Of a stretch of 64,000 nucleotides of DNA, positions 1-12,500 are shown piece by piece. Made by a program: the position numbers and the translations under genes. The stretch is taken from NCBI GenBank assembly GCA_944474755.1, contig OX104118.1, positions 69,879,575 to 69,943,574 on the forward strand, written 5' to 3'. The number at the start of each line of letters is the position of its first letter. The stretch's first letter is position 1. The notes beneath the pieces are model-generated. The model searched no databases. It saw only the letters and a program-made list of their open reading frames with translations, and had not been told where the DNA came from. This DNA is from Limnoperna fortunei. Its lineage: Eukaryota; Mollusca; Bivalvia; Mytilida; Modiolidae.

Positions 1-535
1 TGACAGGTATTTGGGAAGAGCTACGCAACTACATCTAAAAACTTCATCAGAGTGTGAAACTCTAGGAGAGTGCTTGATAAAATTTGCTTTCAATATTGTT
101 CAATACTGCTAAAATGGTCAAAGTCCCATAACTTCTAAAAAATGTTACAATAATTGGTTGAAGAGTGCGCAGATCAACACATCACATCAATTAATCCTAT
201 TAAATATCAAAGCAATCCATTTAATGGTTTCAGATCCACAACATCTACAATTGTATTAAATGCTGAAATGGTTAAATTCCCATAACTCCTCCAAGCGGTT
301 TCAGAAGAGATGCATCCACAAGATCTACTATTGTATTATATTGAAGAAAAGGTCAAAGTTTAAAAACTACTACAAAATTTGACATTCCAAATGACGGCAT
401 AGTATGCACATCTATCTAACCATCATAAAAATTAATCCTACCAAAATATCCAACCAATCCATCAAGCAATTTCAGAGGAGTTGTGTCCATAAAAGTGTGA
501 CGGACGGACACACAGACTCAGACCATTACTAGGTC
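1..535. repeat. Dispersed tandem-monomer repeat, left-truncated by window
   Basis: Diverged monomers recur here: 'caaagtcccataactt' near 120 and 'taaattcccataactcc' near 275, each followed by a 'gtttcag...gatccaca' segment. The end at 490-530 is an ACGG/CAGA-type microsatellite ('gtgtgacggacggacacac'). This layout matches the other tandem-monomer elements in the window. No coding potential is seen. Confidence 0.45.
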
Positions 536-626
536 CCTCCATTGCGTTGAGGCAGAGAACAAAGATAAGGCTAGCATATTGCAGAAGTAAAATTTATTAC
601 ACTGTTAAACATAATTGGAAATTACA

Positions 627-1066
627 GAACCTTAGTGAGCAAGCTCACAATACCCTGCACATTCCCATTACATCAAGGTGGTATTTAAATTGGTATATTA
701 ATGTTTCATGAAAATCCATCAAAATCAATCCCTAAAAATCAATCCCATCCAAGGACCTACTATAAGCAGAAATTGGCCAAAGTTTCTTGAAAATCCATGT
801 AAAAATGAAAGCACCAATCAGGCGACAACATTGAAAATACATGTATATGAAAGCTGACTATGTCCCCCATCCTAAAAACATGTTCCCCTTGACGAATTTC
901 CCTGAAAATCAATCCCATCCAAGCATCTACTATAAGTAGCAATTTCCCAAAGTTTTATGAAAAACCATGAAGAAATGAGAGCCCTATACTGGCAACCACT
1001 GTATGAAACAAGGACAGACTAATGGATGGGTCAAAAACATTATACCCCCCCCACTTGGTGTGGGGT
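627..1066 (+). repeat. Helitron-like tandem-monomer element, family F
   Basis: It begins with the hairpin GTGAGCAAGCTCAC (635-648). Two monomers about 164 bp apart both start 'aatcaatcccatccaag'. It ends in a C-rich hairpin (TACCCC...GGGGTA, 1043-1066). This is the 5' hairpin, monomers and 3' hairpin layout of several other families here. The autonomous partner is not visible. Confidence 0.5.
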
Positions 1067-1422
1067 AAAAAAAAGTGGTATTAAGTGATGAGAATGATGA
1101 TGAATGTACTGAAACCTGATGGTTGCATTAAAGTTTGGAGAAAATACTCTGAGATTTGGAGGTCAGAGTGTTAGGGATATGTTGCTATCACCACCTCTAC
1201 CACATTGAAACTAAAGGTCTGGGGTTGCCTTACTTACTTCTGTTATTGTGGGAGGAAATTTGACTTGGAAAAGTATAAATATTACATGTCTGACAGGGTG
1301 ACAGTAAAATTGTCAACTTGAGGAAATACTGTCAACAGAGGCAAAAGCCAAGGTTGACAGTATTTTCGAAAGTTCACAATTTTACCAGACTTCACAGCTT
1401 TGTATTTGTTTAAACACTTTAC
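1067..1422. other. Unassigned intronic sequence
   Basis: No repeat or exon is recognised. If the strong donor at 1422-1421 is used, this is intron of the minus-strand gene and its next exon lies left of the window. Otherwise it is 3' flank. Confidence 0.3.
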
Positions 1423-1656
1423 CTTTGATCAAGTCGGAGTTCCATTCTGTTCTTCATGTCCTCTGTTAAATGATGGAGGATAAATAAATACAGACTGACA
1501 CAATAACTCATGGAAATGAACATGACAGTCAACATATATAATGCCATGCAGAATTTCCAAATACAAATGATGGCAGCAACTATAACAATCCAACACATAA
1601 CAAAGCTAATTACTGGTACACTGTCCAAGGAGTCATCTGACACAATTTCCTCTGTC
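1423..1656 (-). CDS. Exon of unidentified multi-exon membrane-protein gene, two membrane segments
   Basis: The exon follows acceptor 'tattatag' and ends at donor CAAAG|GTAAAG. It enters in phase 2 and leaves in phase 2. The TAA inside the donor would also end the protein if the site is not used. After an acidic start (TEEIVSDDSLDSV) come two hydrophobic stretches (VISFVMCWIVIVAAIICIW and LTVMFISMSYCVSLYLFIL) and a charged tail (HHLTEDMKNRMEL). By eye the second segment plus tail loosely recalls CLCC1-like chloride channels, but this is too weak to name the gene. It joins in frame to the exon at 1896-2145. Confidence 0.55.
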
Positions 1657-1895
1657 CTATAATATATTAGAAACAATTTAATACATAGATTTTGCTGCTT
1701 ACTCAATTTAACATGCTTGTACTGCACTGTTCTTATCATTTTGTATTTCTTTAACTAATGTCTAGAAAATAATATTAAAATTTCTCTATATACCAGTAAA
1801 GCCTTGAAAACATACTTAAAATGTGATTCACGATAATTCTTATCATTAATAGTTAAATATGTGTATAGTTTATTAAATAAAGGGCTGATTAGTAC

Positions 1896-2145
1896 CTCTT
1901 CTTTTTGTCTTTTTTCTTTTTATATTGAACACCAGGATTCAAGGATTTCAACTCCGACAATAATATCATTCGCTGTGTTTGTATGTCACCTCTGATATAG
2001 TGTATGTTCAAGAGATGGAAAAAGTTCTCATGAGTGTTATAATCATTTAATGTGTGATGTCTACTTCCATCAAGTCTAACATTGTCTTCTGTGTGTGGAC
2101 AGTACAAAATCTGATTTAATATTCCATCTATTTCATCTAACAAGT
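1896..2145 (-). CDS. Exon of the same unidentified gene, luminal/linker region with Lys-rich end
   Basis: Acceptor 'cctgtattttcag' and donor AAGAG|GTACTA bound 250 bp with a single open frame, phase 1 in and phase 2 out. It encodes about 83 residues from LLDEIDGILNQILYC to a basic KKKKDKKKR end just before the membrane exon. Open frame, splice sites and phase agreement with both neighbouring exons support a real exon. No known domain is recognised. The preceding exon in this model lies 11.6 kb away, across an intron packed with repeats, so exons in between may have been missed. Confidence 0.6.
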
Positions 2146-2209
2146 CTGAAAATACAGGAAAGTAATAAAATATACAGTGAGACCCCTTCAAACCAGACCA
2201 TTAGAAACC

Positions 2210-2319
2210 AGAGTTTCCTTCAAATTAGCTGTTTTGAATAATCCTGTACAATACCCATTAAAGTAGAGTTTCCTTTAAATTAGCTGTTTTGAATAATCCT
2301 GTACAATACCCATTAAAGT
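2210..2319. repeat. Tandem duplication, 55 bp unit x2
   Basis: 'agagtttcctt' starts at 2210 and again at 2265. The two 55 bp units differ at about one base, so the duplication is recent. It is intronic. Confidence 0.85.
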
Positions 2320-2909
2320 TTATGTAAATTTTCTTCACAAACTTGGGACCTCTACCAACCAGACATAGGCCACTTTTCCAGTTTTGCATTAAATAACCAA
2401 ATAAATTTCATGATTTTACATGGTTCATCTACAGAGTCCTAAAGTGTTGTGTACACAAACTAGCACAAATCCATGTTAATTAATAAACATTTTTTTAGGT
2501 ATGCATGATGACCATTTAAGTGTAATTTCAGTGGGATCTTTGTCCAAATATTGGTTACAATAAATATTTAAATTAAATGTCTTTAAATCTTTTTTTAAAA
2601 ATATAATTCAATGATCTGTTGATAAGGTATGTTGAAGTGAACATTTTTTTAATCCTGCCACTATTAACAAAATACAAAAGCGGAATTGTATAATATAAGA
2701 ATGCATTTCCAGTAAAAAATCAAATCTGAATAATGCAATTATACAATACTTAAATAACAAAAAAACAAAGAATGATATTTTTTACCATAACCCAAATGCA
2801 GCACAAAATTAAACCACCTGAAAAATGAATGGAAATCATTAGGACACCAACAGATGTGGAGAAAATGTACAATTTAAATACCCTGCCACAATACATGTAT
2901 TATAAAGCT
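2320..2909. other. Unassigned AT-rich intron
   Basis: No exon, RNA or recognised repeat is seen. Confidence 0.3.
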
Positions 2910-3160
2910 AACTTGATATCAGTGAGATGGTATCCATCTCTGTGGGCCCTGTTTTCCAATAGGTTGTGATCAGCAAATTATAAGAACATTATGCTGCAGA
3001 AAGAATTTGTCATTCAAACAGCAATAATGTGACCTTATGGTAAAAGATCACCCATGGTACATGATGAGTCACCTTGAAAGGATCTAATCACATGCCAAAT
3101 ATTAAAAGCTTAGCTCAAAAGAGAAAAAATTTAAAGCCCGAACACGAATGTCATCCATCA
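2910..3160 (+). repeat. Dispersed repeat, family G2, with GAGATGG hairpin
   Basis: It begins with the hairpin GAGATGGTATCCATCTC (2924-2940). It is related to 58141-58390, which carries the same hairpin and a 'caaat(tt/at)..aaaagc(c)ta..tcaaaaga' segment. Diverged. Confidence 0.5.
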
Positions 3161-3545
3161 AACAAATAAATTGTAATTTTAGCACCATTATATGATGGTA
3201 TGTATATTTTTTAGCTTTTGTTATCATTTTTAAAGTAAATAAAACACAGACACAAACAGAATTACAAAACAATTGTTATATAACAGGGTTGCTCTATTTT
3301 CATTAACTTAATAAGAAAATTATGAGTTGGCCATATGTTTCCTTCAAGGCTTCATTGTGACCTTGAAGATAGTGACCTGATTTTGTACGTGATAAATACT
3401 TGTTCCACGTTAATTGAAAATTAAAACAATGTTAAGGGCTGTAAACATATTTCAATGTTGCACTGTCACCTAAATGTTACATGAGACACAAGGATTTGAT
3501 GTGATGATCACTTGTGCTAATTAAAAAATCCATCAATAAACAACA
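3161..3545. other. Intronic sequence flanking an element insertion
   Basis: It contains 'tccatcaataaa' just left of the element at 3546. A similar 'aaaatccatcaataaaataa' lies at about 4344, right of that element. Confidence 0.3.
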
Positions 3546-4220
3546 CAAGTGTGGACACAGAAAAACGTCTCGCCTGCATTCCGCATCAGTAACGAAAATA
3601 AATTTCGTCATAAGCATTACGTAAATAGCATTAAATATCAGCAGCGGCCTGTATACAAAATATTGTCACCATACCCTGCATAGTTACAGGGGAACAGCCG
3701 TAACCCAAAAACTTTAACGTAGTCGCTGGACCGTGAAATTGAGGTCAAGGTCAGGTGGAACCTACCAGACAGTCATGTACTATTCATCAGCAACCTATAT
3801 ACCAAATATTGTCATCCTACCATGCGTAGTTACAGAGGAACTATCGTAACCCAAAAACTTTAACGTAGTCGCTGGACCGTGAAATTGAGGTCAAGGTCAG
3901 GTGACACCTATCAGACAGTCATGTACTAGTCATCAGCAACCTATACACCAAATATTGTCATCCTACCATGCGTAGTTACAGAGGAACTGTCGTAACCCAA
4001 AAACTTTAACGTAGTCGCTAGACCGTGAAATTGAGGTCAAGGTCAGGTGACAGGTGACTGACTGGCAAGTACTCATCATAAGCTACCTCTGGACCAAATT
4101 TGAAGGACCTAGGGCTTGGGCTTACAAAGATATGAAGCAAGATGTCAAGTGTTTACGCCGCCGCCGCCGGATTCCCATACATATGTCTCGCCTCCAGCGA
4201 CTTTCGTCGCAGGCGAGACA
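3546..4220 (+). mobile_element. Family A element (GTCTCGCC/GGCGAGAC ends), copy 1
   Basis: It starts 'caagtgtggacacag...GTCTCGCCTGC' and ends in a strong hairpin whose arms are GTCTCGCC and GGCGAGAC. The interior has 146 bp monomers ('gtcgctggaccgtgaaattg', 'gaggtcaaggtcaggtgac'), about three here, then a CGC/CCG-rich stretch. Other copies are at 23515, 25154, 39087 and 44064, with a partial one at 8215. There is no protein gene: open frames starting 'MTDWQVLIISY' recur because the repeat recurs. Probably a Helitron-related non-autonomous element. Confidence 0.75.
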
Positions 4221-4402
4221 AAAATGGTGGGCTGGATGTTGATTTGCTCCAATGCCAACTTGTAACCTTGATCTTCAAAGTAATGACATGAATTTCTATA
4301 TCAACTTGTCATCTTCAGGTGACCTTTACGTATGTCATTTAATTTGAAAATCCATCAATAAAATAAGTTATGAGCTGGACAGGAATCACTTCAAACACAC
4401 CA

Positions 4403-4561
4403 TAATTCCCTGGAAAACCTTAATCTCTGGAGGAAAACCTTAATTTTTTAAGGAAATCGGTTAAAATTCAGTGTTGGTTTTTAAAATTAAGGTTGTCAAT
4501 GAGAAATTAAGGTTTTCACCCAGAGATTAAGGTTATCATGGGCAGATTAAGGTTTTTTGTT
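4403..4561. mobile_element. Small foldback element, copy 1
   Basis: Iterated 'aaccttaat' on the left and 'attaaggtt' on the right form a long imperfect hairpin. The reverse complement matches 13423-13590 along its length ('acactgaattttaaccgatttcctta' block), so two copies lie in opposite orientation. Confidence 0.6.
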
Positions 4562-6068
4562 GATTGGACCCTTGGGTTGATATTAAGACCTCAGGAATTG
4601 TTGTTAATAATGATCATAAGATATTCTTACATTTTTACTGCAGAAACACGTATAAAATTATCTTCTTCGTAAGTAATGCTGTGAACCCGATATATAATAC
4701 AATTGTACTACTTCTCTTTCTGAGACAGTGATTGAATAAAGTATTTATCAGATTTATCTTTTGCTTAAGCATACTATTTGCGTTCAAGTGTATATATCTG
4801 GTTTTATGTAATCAAAAGCAATTAAATTGTACAACTATTATTAACAAAAAAAATTAAAAAAAAAAAATAAGTGCAACCCTTTTCGAATCTTCGTATGTTG
4901 TATGTTTTTCAATATTTGGTTGTTCTAATCCTTAAATAAAATAGCTATATAGCTATATCTGGTTTTATGTTGCAACTTTATATTACAATTAAGAAGATGC
5001 ATAACATGCCTTTATTAACTGTTAGGATTTATTGCAATAGGGAAATAATCAATACATTAGAAAAGGAAAATATATTCCACAAAAGCAGTGTCCAATCAGG
5101 CTGGAGTAACCCAGTCCCAAGCGGTCCCAAGTTAGCTATCTCATGTCTAATACAGTGTCATTTCATCCTCCAAAGTCCAGCGAATCAGACTGGGAACCCC
5201 CAACTTGGGAGAATGGTGTTTTTTTGGTATGAATAAGTATAGGTTACCAGTAAACCAGTAAACTGAAATGGAAGCAGACCTTTTATTTGCATTAAGTTTC
5301 CTGAAAAATAACTCCATTTTGAATGATACATTAGTGAACTTTATAGACATCAGACTCCTTAAAGATTTTTTCAAGTTCTCTTGACATCTTGTTGTAAACT
5401 GATTAATTTAAACAAAACAAGAAAAAAAAAAAGAATAAAAACGAATAAAAAAATAGCGTAGTTTTTGCTTTGCTTTGTGTGCCTGTTTTGTATATTTTTT
5501 TAGTTTACAATGTTAAGGACACTATTTGGTAGTGTCGCGATATAATGAAAAAAATATTATCTTTTTTACACAATAAATTTCATAATGTGACTGACTTTGT
5601 TTGGAACACGGTAAAAGTTTACAAGGTTGTAACATAAGTATGAGGCACTGATAGTGTAATTTCGGCGAAAAAAAAGGCAAGATGCAAATATTTTAACAAT
5701 TTTAAGGGTTAAATGCGGTGTTCTAAGAACCTTTAAGAACTATTTGAATTTGGCCATTGTGTAAGCATATGAGGAAGGTAAAAAACCTAACCTAGTTTAA
5801 TCACAGTCTGTAATGGACAGAACACAATACACCTAATATGGTGTAGCGAATGGTGGTGAATTTCTGAATGAAAAAATATCACTTCCACAGTATATAGTCG
5901 GAAATTAAAAACAAAAACAAAACATGTTGTCCGGTCTGTACCTATAAATAATAATTTGACTTGCTATGTATTGAGGAACAACAGATCTTGAGAATTCTTA
6001 CTTTATTCATTATACAAGGGTTAAAAAAGAAATCACTAAACTTAAAGGCCCTCATAAAACAATTAAAA
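4562..6068. other. Unassigned AT-rich intron
   Basis: Low-complexity A-runs lie at about 4845-4870 and 5418-5450. Open frames at 4967-5236 and 5147-5374 overlap on opposite strands and show no domain or splice support. Confidence 0.3.
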
Positions 6069-7283
6069 CTAGAGTAAAAAAACCTGTGAGCAATGCTCAC
6101 CATTGATACCCACCGCTTCACAATTACTTTGAAAATTCAGGTGTTCTTAATTATGAAATTGAAACTTTATCTAGTTAAACGTGAAGGCGAAGTTGCAAAT
6201 AAAACATGTAACCCTCCCCAATCCCCCAAAGAATGGTATCCCCTATGTCAATGAAAAAGTCAATGTTTTTCTATGGGAAACCTCCAATAATATTCTGATC
6301 AAAATGTTTAATATCCAATGCACAATGGCAATATGCGACCAAGATTCTGTGTGTTTCAACAAATTCCATTCAGTGGTGTAGGAGGAGTTGCAAATAAAAG
6401 ATGGATATCCCCTTATGTCCATGACAAAGTTCATGTTTTTCTATGGTAAACCCCAAATATCATTCCGATCAAAATGTTAAATATCTCCTGCACAATGGCA
6501 CTGTGTGACAAGGGTTCAGTGTAGGTTTCAACAAATTCCTTTCAGTGGTATAGGAATGAGTTGCACATAAGAGATGGGTATCCATTATGTCCATGACAAA
6601 GTCCATGTTTTTCTATGGGAAACCCCAAATATCATTCCAATCGAAATGTTTAATATCTAGTGCACAATGACAATATGTGACAACATTCTGTGTAAGTTTC
6701 ATCAAATTCCATTTAGTGGTGTTGGAGGAGTTGCACATAAGAAATGGGTATCCCCTTATGTCATTGACAGTCCGTATTTTTCTATGGGAAACCCTAAATA
6801 TCATTCCGATCAAAATAATAAATATCTCCAGCACAATGGCACTATGTGACAAGGATTCTGTGCAAGTTTCAACAAATTCCATTCAGTGGTGTAGGAGGAG
6901 TTGCACATAAGAGATGAGGACCCCCTTAGGTGAAAAAAACAATGTCCATGTTTTTCTATGGGAAACCCCAAATATCATTCCGATCAAAATGTTTAATATC
7001 TCCTGCACAAAGGCACTGTGTGACAAGGATTCTGTGTAAGTTTCATTAAATTCCATTCAGTGGTGTAGGAGGAGTTGCACATAAGAGATAGGGACCCCCA
7101 TAGGTCAATGACATAGTCCATGTTTTTCTATGGGAAACCCCAAATATCATTCCGATCAAAATGTTTAATATCTCCTGCACAATGGCACTATGTGAAAAAG
7201 ATTCTGTGTAAGTTTCATCAAATTCCATTCAGTGGTGTAGGAGGAGTTGCAAATAAGAGAAAGTTTCAAGCGGGGGTATAAAT
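6069..7283 (+). repeat. Family C tandem-monomer element, copy 1
   Basis: It begins 'ctagagtaaaaa' and the hairpin GTGAGCAATGCTCAC (6086-6100), then 'gatacccaccgcttc'. About seven monomers of roughly 165 bp follow ('aaatatcattccgatcaaa', 'caaattccattcagtggtg'). It ends 'caagcgggggtataaa', complementary to the start. Its short open frames are monomer translations, not genes. The second copy is at 34035-35453. Confidence 0.7.
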
Positions 7284-7371
7284 ATTAGATGAAATTGGGG
7301 AAATTTTTTCTTCAAACAAAAGGTCATCATGACAGATTTATAAACATAGATTTACAGTACATATATATAAT

Positions 7372-7437
7372 CGCCTGAATATAGCTGAAATATTGCTGCT
7401 CGGGCGTTAAACACCATTAATCAATCAATCAGTACAT
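7372..7437 (+). repeat. SINE 3' tail
   Basis: 'gaatatagctgaaatattgc' then 'gcgttaaacaccattaatc' and (ATCA)n is the conserved 3' end of molluscan tRNA-derived SINEs. The head is missing. Confidence 0.6.
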
Positions 7438-8214
7438 ATATAAGAGTAACTGGTGATCCTTATCAACAACAATGCCTAATGGCTTAAAATCGACCTAGGG
7501 GGCTAATCAACAAATCATAGTGCAGCCTGCACTGCAGGAAAGGTTGCTTTGTAAGTATTAAATGAGATTCCTGCCGCATGTTTGATGAGAAATGAAACAA
7601 ACCAATGCAAAATAAATCTTTGCAATCCTCATAATTGATAACCCTTTACTGCTGGAAACACCAAAAATCATTCTGGTCAAAATGTAAAATATCAAGTGTT
7701 CAATTCCACCATGTGACAAAGGGTTCTGCAAATGTTTCATCAAATTCCATTTGTAGTTGTGGATAAGAGATGGGTATCCCTACATCAAAGAATGGCAAGT
7801 CCATGTTTCACTATGGGTAATCCTAAATATCATTCCAATCAAAATATAAAATATCAAATGTACGATGGCACTATGTGACAAAGATTCCATTAAAATTGCA
7901 TTCAGTGCTGATGGTAGAGAGGAAAATAAGTGATGGGTACCACCCAAACTGTAACAAATAGAAAGACAGACACCACCATCAGTATATACGATATCCCCCA
8001 TTTTCAATTGTGGCATAACATACAATCCTATGTCTAATAAATGCTCAATGACCTTCTTAGAAACAATATAAACAATATAAGTGATGCCATAAGCTTCTAA
8101 AAGATTAAAATCTAAAATAATTTCTTTTCTGTAATACTCAATGGCTTCAGTGGCCAAGTGGTTAAGGTAGTATTCATCTAATATTGAAAGCATGCCTGTC
8201 AGCACTTGATAAAT
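7438..8214. other. Decayed repeats
   Basis: 7620-7960 holds diverged family C monomers ('caaaaatcattctggtcaaaatg', 'caaattccatttgtag'). 'ggcttcagtggccaagtggttaagg' at about 8142-8167 resembles the A-box head of a tRNA-derived SINE. The open frame on the minus strand (7780-8268) crosses these repeats and is not credible as a gene. Confidence 0.4.
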
Positions 8215-8641
8215 CTTACCACAGCCAGGGTGTGCATGCATGGTTACAAAGGAACTGCCATAATCCAAAAACTTTAAAATAGTTGCTGGACCATAAAATT
8301 TAGGTCAAGGTTCAGGTGACACCTTCCAGACAGTCATGTACTATTCATCAGCAACCTATATACCAAAAATTGTCATATTGCCATGCGTGGTTACAGAAAC
8401 TACCGTATACCAAAAACTTTAACGTAGTCCGTGCACCATGAAATTGAGGTCAAGATACGTCAGGTGATAGGTGACTGACTGGCAAGTGCTCATCATAAGC
8501 TACCACTGGACCAAATTTGATGGACCAAGGGATATGGCTTACAAAGACATGAAGCAAGATGTGCAAGTGTTTTTATGCTGCCGCCGCGGGATTCCCTACA
8601 AATGTCTCGCTTCCAACCACTATCATCACAGGCAAAACAAA
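8215..8641 (+). mobile_element. Family A element, 5'-truncated and diverged
   Basis: It matches the monomer and 3' part of family A ('gactgactggcaagtgctc', 'atgaagcaagatgt') but has lost the 5' end. Its terminal hairpin has decayed to 'acaggcaaaacaaaa'. Confidence 0.6.
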
Positions 8642-9553
8642 ACCAGCATTTTAAAGCGCTGAACAAAAGTAAAAAATTAATTGCTGGTTTTAATTTGCAC
8701 CTTTTGAATCTCCAAAGGAACATAAGCTCGGCCATACACGCTGAGCAGTTTTATTTGTCACTCAAACAACTTCTGCCGAACCACACTGACATGATCACAC
8801 CTTTTCTATGTTTAAAAGAACACATAAAAAGAAGAAAACTTAATCGTTTTAAGTTTGGTTTCATTCAATACTTAAAGCATAAAAATGCAACATCGTGGCA
8901 TTTTCTGTGAAGTAAACATACATTGAAAATTGGTATGTTTTTGGTGATGTTAACAAACAAACAACCATGCGGCTTGTTACGATGGATGGTGACCCATTTT
9001 GACCTGTGTAACATGAATTAGCAAATATAAAATTAAAAAAAGGACCGGAAATAAAATTGTGTCAGCTTTTACTATGGAATTACGCCATGGAGAACTACTG
9101 TAGTGCATTTTTAAATACCAATGTCAAATACTCAATTTATTATTCTTGTGTCACAAACATCAAAATATCTTTTTCAATACTTTTATTTGTTAGAAAGTGT
9201 TATATTAAATTTAACTACTTGTATTTTATTTACAAAACTTCTACATGCCCTTCTCTCAACCTTAACAACTTTATATAATGGCGCAGCTGTGCCAGTTTTT
9301 CCAAATATGTGCATCGAAGCACGCACTTTTGTGTTGAATTTCATTTAAATAAACATGTAAAGAATTAAAATGCCAACGCCTGAAACGACAATCACACGAT
9401 CACAAAAAACAAATCATTAAATCCCTTCATAGTAATGTCGTCAAATATCATACACCGGTGCCACTGTCAGTACAACATTTGTCAGAGTGCGCAATTTCAG
9501 TGAAATTTATCGCGAGAATTGCAAAATATGGCGTCGCTTTCCAAAAACCAAAC
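8642..9553. other. Unassigned sequence with a CpG-containing ATG context at 9533
   Basis: 8700-8790 weakly resembles 31060-31130 ('cataagctsrrccatayrcg..gcagttttcatttt'), a diverged dispersed repeat. At 9476-9545 the base use changes: 'gagtgcgcaatttcagtg', 'atcgcgagaattgcaaaat', then ATGGCGTCGCTTTCC. This looks like a 5' end cut by the element at 9554. Confidence 0.3.
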
Positions 9554-12500
9554 TAGAGGCTCCCAGGAGCCTGTAATCGCTCACCTGGAATCCAAATGAC
9601 TTAAACTATATTAAAATTTTTGAAATTAACAGTTTCAGTCTAGTTGTTATAGCTTTTAAGTTACTGTGCAAAAACTAAACATTTCTTCAAAAAATTTGTT
9701 AAATACAATAACTCCTACAAGGTGCCATCCACAATTTCTGAAAATTAAATGGTTTTTAGGCATTGTCCTTTAGGGTACTTTAGAAATTTACAGTTTTACT
9801 CTACTGATAGGTGTGTTATAGACTAATTTATAATTAAAAAACTGTTCATATGTCCAAATTCATAATGAAAGGGCAATAACTCCTATAAAGAGTCATCTTG
9901 CAATTTTTGGACTAAGCAATCATTTGTAGGGCTTCTATTGCTGATCATTTGTGCAATTTACAGTTTTAATCTAGCTACTATAGTTTTCAAGTTACAGGAC
10001 AAAAATGGAAAATTTCTTAACAAAATTGTCATTTTAGGGCAATAACCCCTATAAGAAGTCATCTGACAATTTCAGACCAATTAAATGAATTGTAGGGCTT
10101 TTTTGCTGATCGTTTTTGCAATTTATTATTTCACTCTAGCTGCTATAGTTTTTAAGTTACAGGACAAAAACGGAAAATTTCATAAAAAATTGCAATTTAA
10201 GGGCAATAACTCCTATAAGGAGTCATCTGACAATTTCAGACCAATCAAGTGAATTGTAGGGTCTTTATTGCTGATCATTTGTGCAATTTACAGTTTCAAT
10301 CTAGATGCTATAGTTTTCAAGTTACAGGACAAAAACGGAAAATTTCATAAAAAATTGCCATTTAAGGGCAATAACTCCTATAAGGAGTCATCTGACAATT
10401 TCAGACTAATACAGTGAATTGTAGGGCTTGTATTGTTGATCATTTTTGCTATTTACAGTTTTACTCTAGCTGTTATAGTTTTAAAGTTACAGGACAAAAA
10501 CGGAAAATTTCATAAAAAATTACCATTTAAGGGCAATAACTCATATAAGGAGTCATCTGACAATTTCAGACCAATCAAGTGAATTGTAGGGTCTTTATTG
10601 CTGATCATTTGTGCAATTTACAGTTTCAATCTAGCTGCTATAGTTTTCAAGTTACAGGACAAAAACGGAAAATTTCATAAAAAATTGCCATTTAAGGGCA
10701 ATAACTCCTATAAGGAGTCATATGACAATTTCAGACTAATACCATTTTTGCTATTTACAGTTTTACTCTAGCTGTTATAGTTTTAAAGTGACAGGACAAA
10801 AACGGAAAATTTCATAAAAAATTACCATTTAAGGGCAATAACTCATATAAGGAGTCATCTGACAATTTCAGACCAATCAAGTGAATTGTAGGGTCTTTAT
10901 TGCTGATCATTTGTGCAATTTACAGTTTCAATCTAGATGCTATAGTTTTCAAGTTACAGGACAAAAACGGAAAATTTCATAAAAAATTGCCATTTAAGGG
11001 CAATAACTCCTATAAGGAGTCATCTGACAATTTCAGGCTTATACAGTGAATTGTAGGGCTTGTATTGTTGATCATTTTTGCTATTTACAGTTTTACTCTA
11101 GCTGTTATAGTTTTAAAGTTACAGGACAAAAACGGAAAATTTCATAAAAAATTACCGTTTAAGGGCAATAACTCATATAAGGAGTCATCTGACAATTTCA
11201 GACCAATCAAGTGAATTGTAGGGTCTTTATTGCTGATCATTTGTGCAATTTACAGTTTCAATCTAGCTGCTATAGTTTTCAAGTTACAGGACAAAAACGG
11301 AAAATTTCATAAAAAATTGCCATTTAAGGGCAATAACTCCTATAAGGAGTCATATGACAATTTCAGACTAATACCATTTTTGCTATTTACAGTTTTACTC
11401 TAGCTGTTATAGTTTTAAAGTGACAGGACAAAAACGGAAAATTTCATAAAAAATTACCATTTAAGGGCAATAACTCATATAAGGAGTCATATGACAATTT
11501 CAGACTAATACCATTTTTGCTATTTACAGTTTTACTCTAGCTGTTATAGTTTTAAAGTGACAGGACAAAAACGGAAAATTTCATAAAAAATTACCATTTA
11601 AGGGCAATAACTCATATAAGGAGTCATCTGACAATTTCAGACCAATCAAGTGAATTGTAGGGTCTTTATTGCTGATCATTTGTGCAATTTACAGTTTCAA
11701 TCTAGCTGCTATAGTTTTCAAGTTACAGGACAAAAACGGAAAATTATATAAAAAATTGCCATTTAAGGGCAATAACTCCTATAAGGAGTCATCTGACAAT
11801 TTCAGACTAATACAGTGAATTGTAGGGCTTGTATTGTTGATCATTTTTGCTATTTACAGTTTTACTCTAGCTGTTATAGTTTTAAAGTTACAGGACAAAA
11901 ACGGAAAATTTCATAAAAAATTACCGTTTAAGGGCAATAACTCATATAAGGAGTCATCTGACAATTTCAGACCAATCAAGTGAATTGTAGGGTCTTTATT
12001 GCTGATCATTTGTGCAATTTACAGTTTCAATCTAGCTGCTATAGTTTTCAAGTTACAGGACAAAAACGGAAAATTTCATAAAAAATTGCCATTTAAGGGC
12101 AATAACTCCTATAAGGAGTCATATGACAATTTCAGACTAATACCATTTTTGCTATTTACAGTTTTACTCTAGCTGTTATAGTTTTAAAGTGACAGGACAA
12201 AAACGGAAAATTTCATAAAAAATTACCATTTAAGGGCAATAACTCATATAAGGAGTCATATGACAATTTCAGACTAATACCATTTTTGCTATTTACAGTT
12301 TTACTCTAGCTGTTATAGTTTTAAAGTGACAGGACAAAAACGGAAAATTTCATAAAAAATTACCATTTAAGGGCAATAACTCATATAAGGAGTCATCTGA
12401 CAATTTCAGACCAATCAAGTGAATTGTAGGGTCTTTATTGCTGATCATTTGTGCAATTTACAGTTTCAATCTAGCTGCTATAGTTTTCAAGTTACAGGAC

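Noticed and set aside
4054..4242. ORF starting MTDWQVLIISY, also at 8471 and 40180
   Set aside because: It recurs only because it lies in the 3' part of family A elements; it is translated repeat with differing frames downstream.
6181..7228. Several 60-90 aa ORFs on both strands, also at 34150-34823
   Set aside because: All are translations of family C monomers.
8575..8910. 111 aa plus-strand ORF
   Set aside because: It starts inside the family A 3' hairpin region and runs into a weak dispersed repeat; no domain or splice signal.
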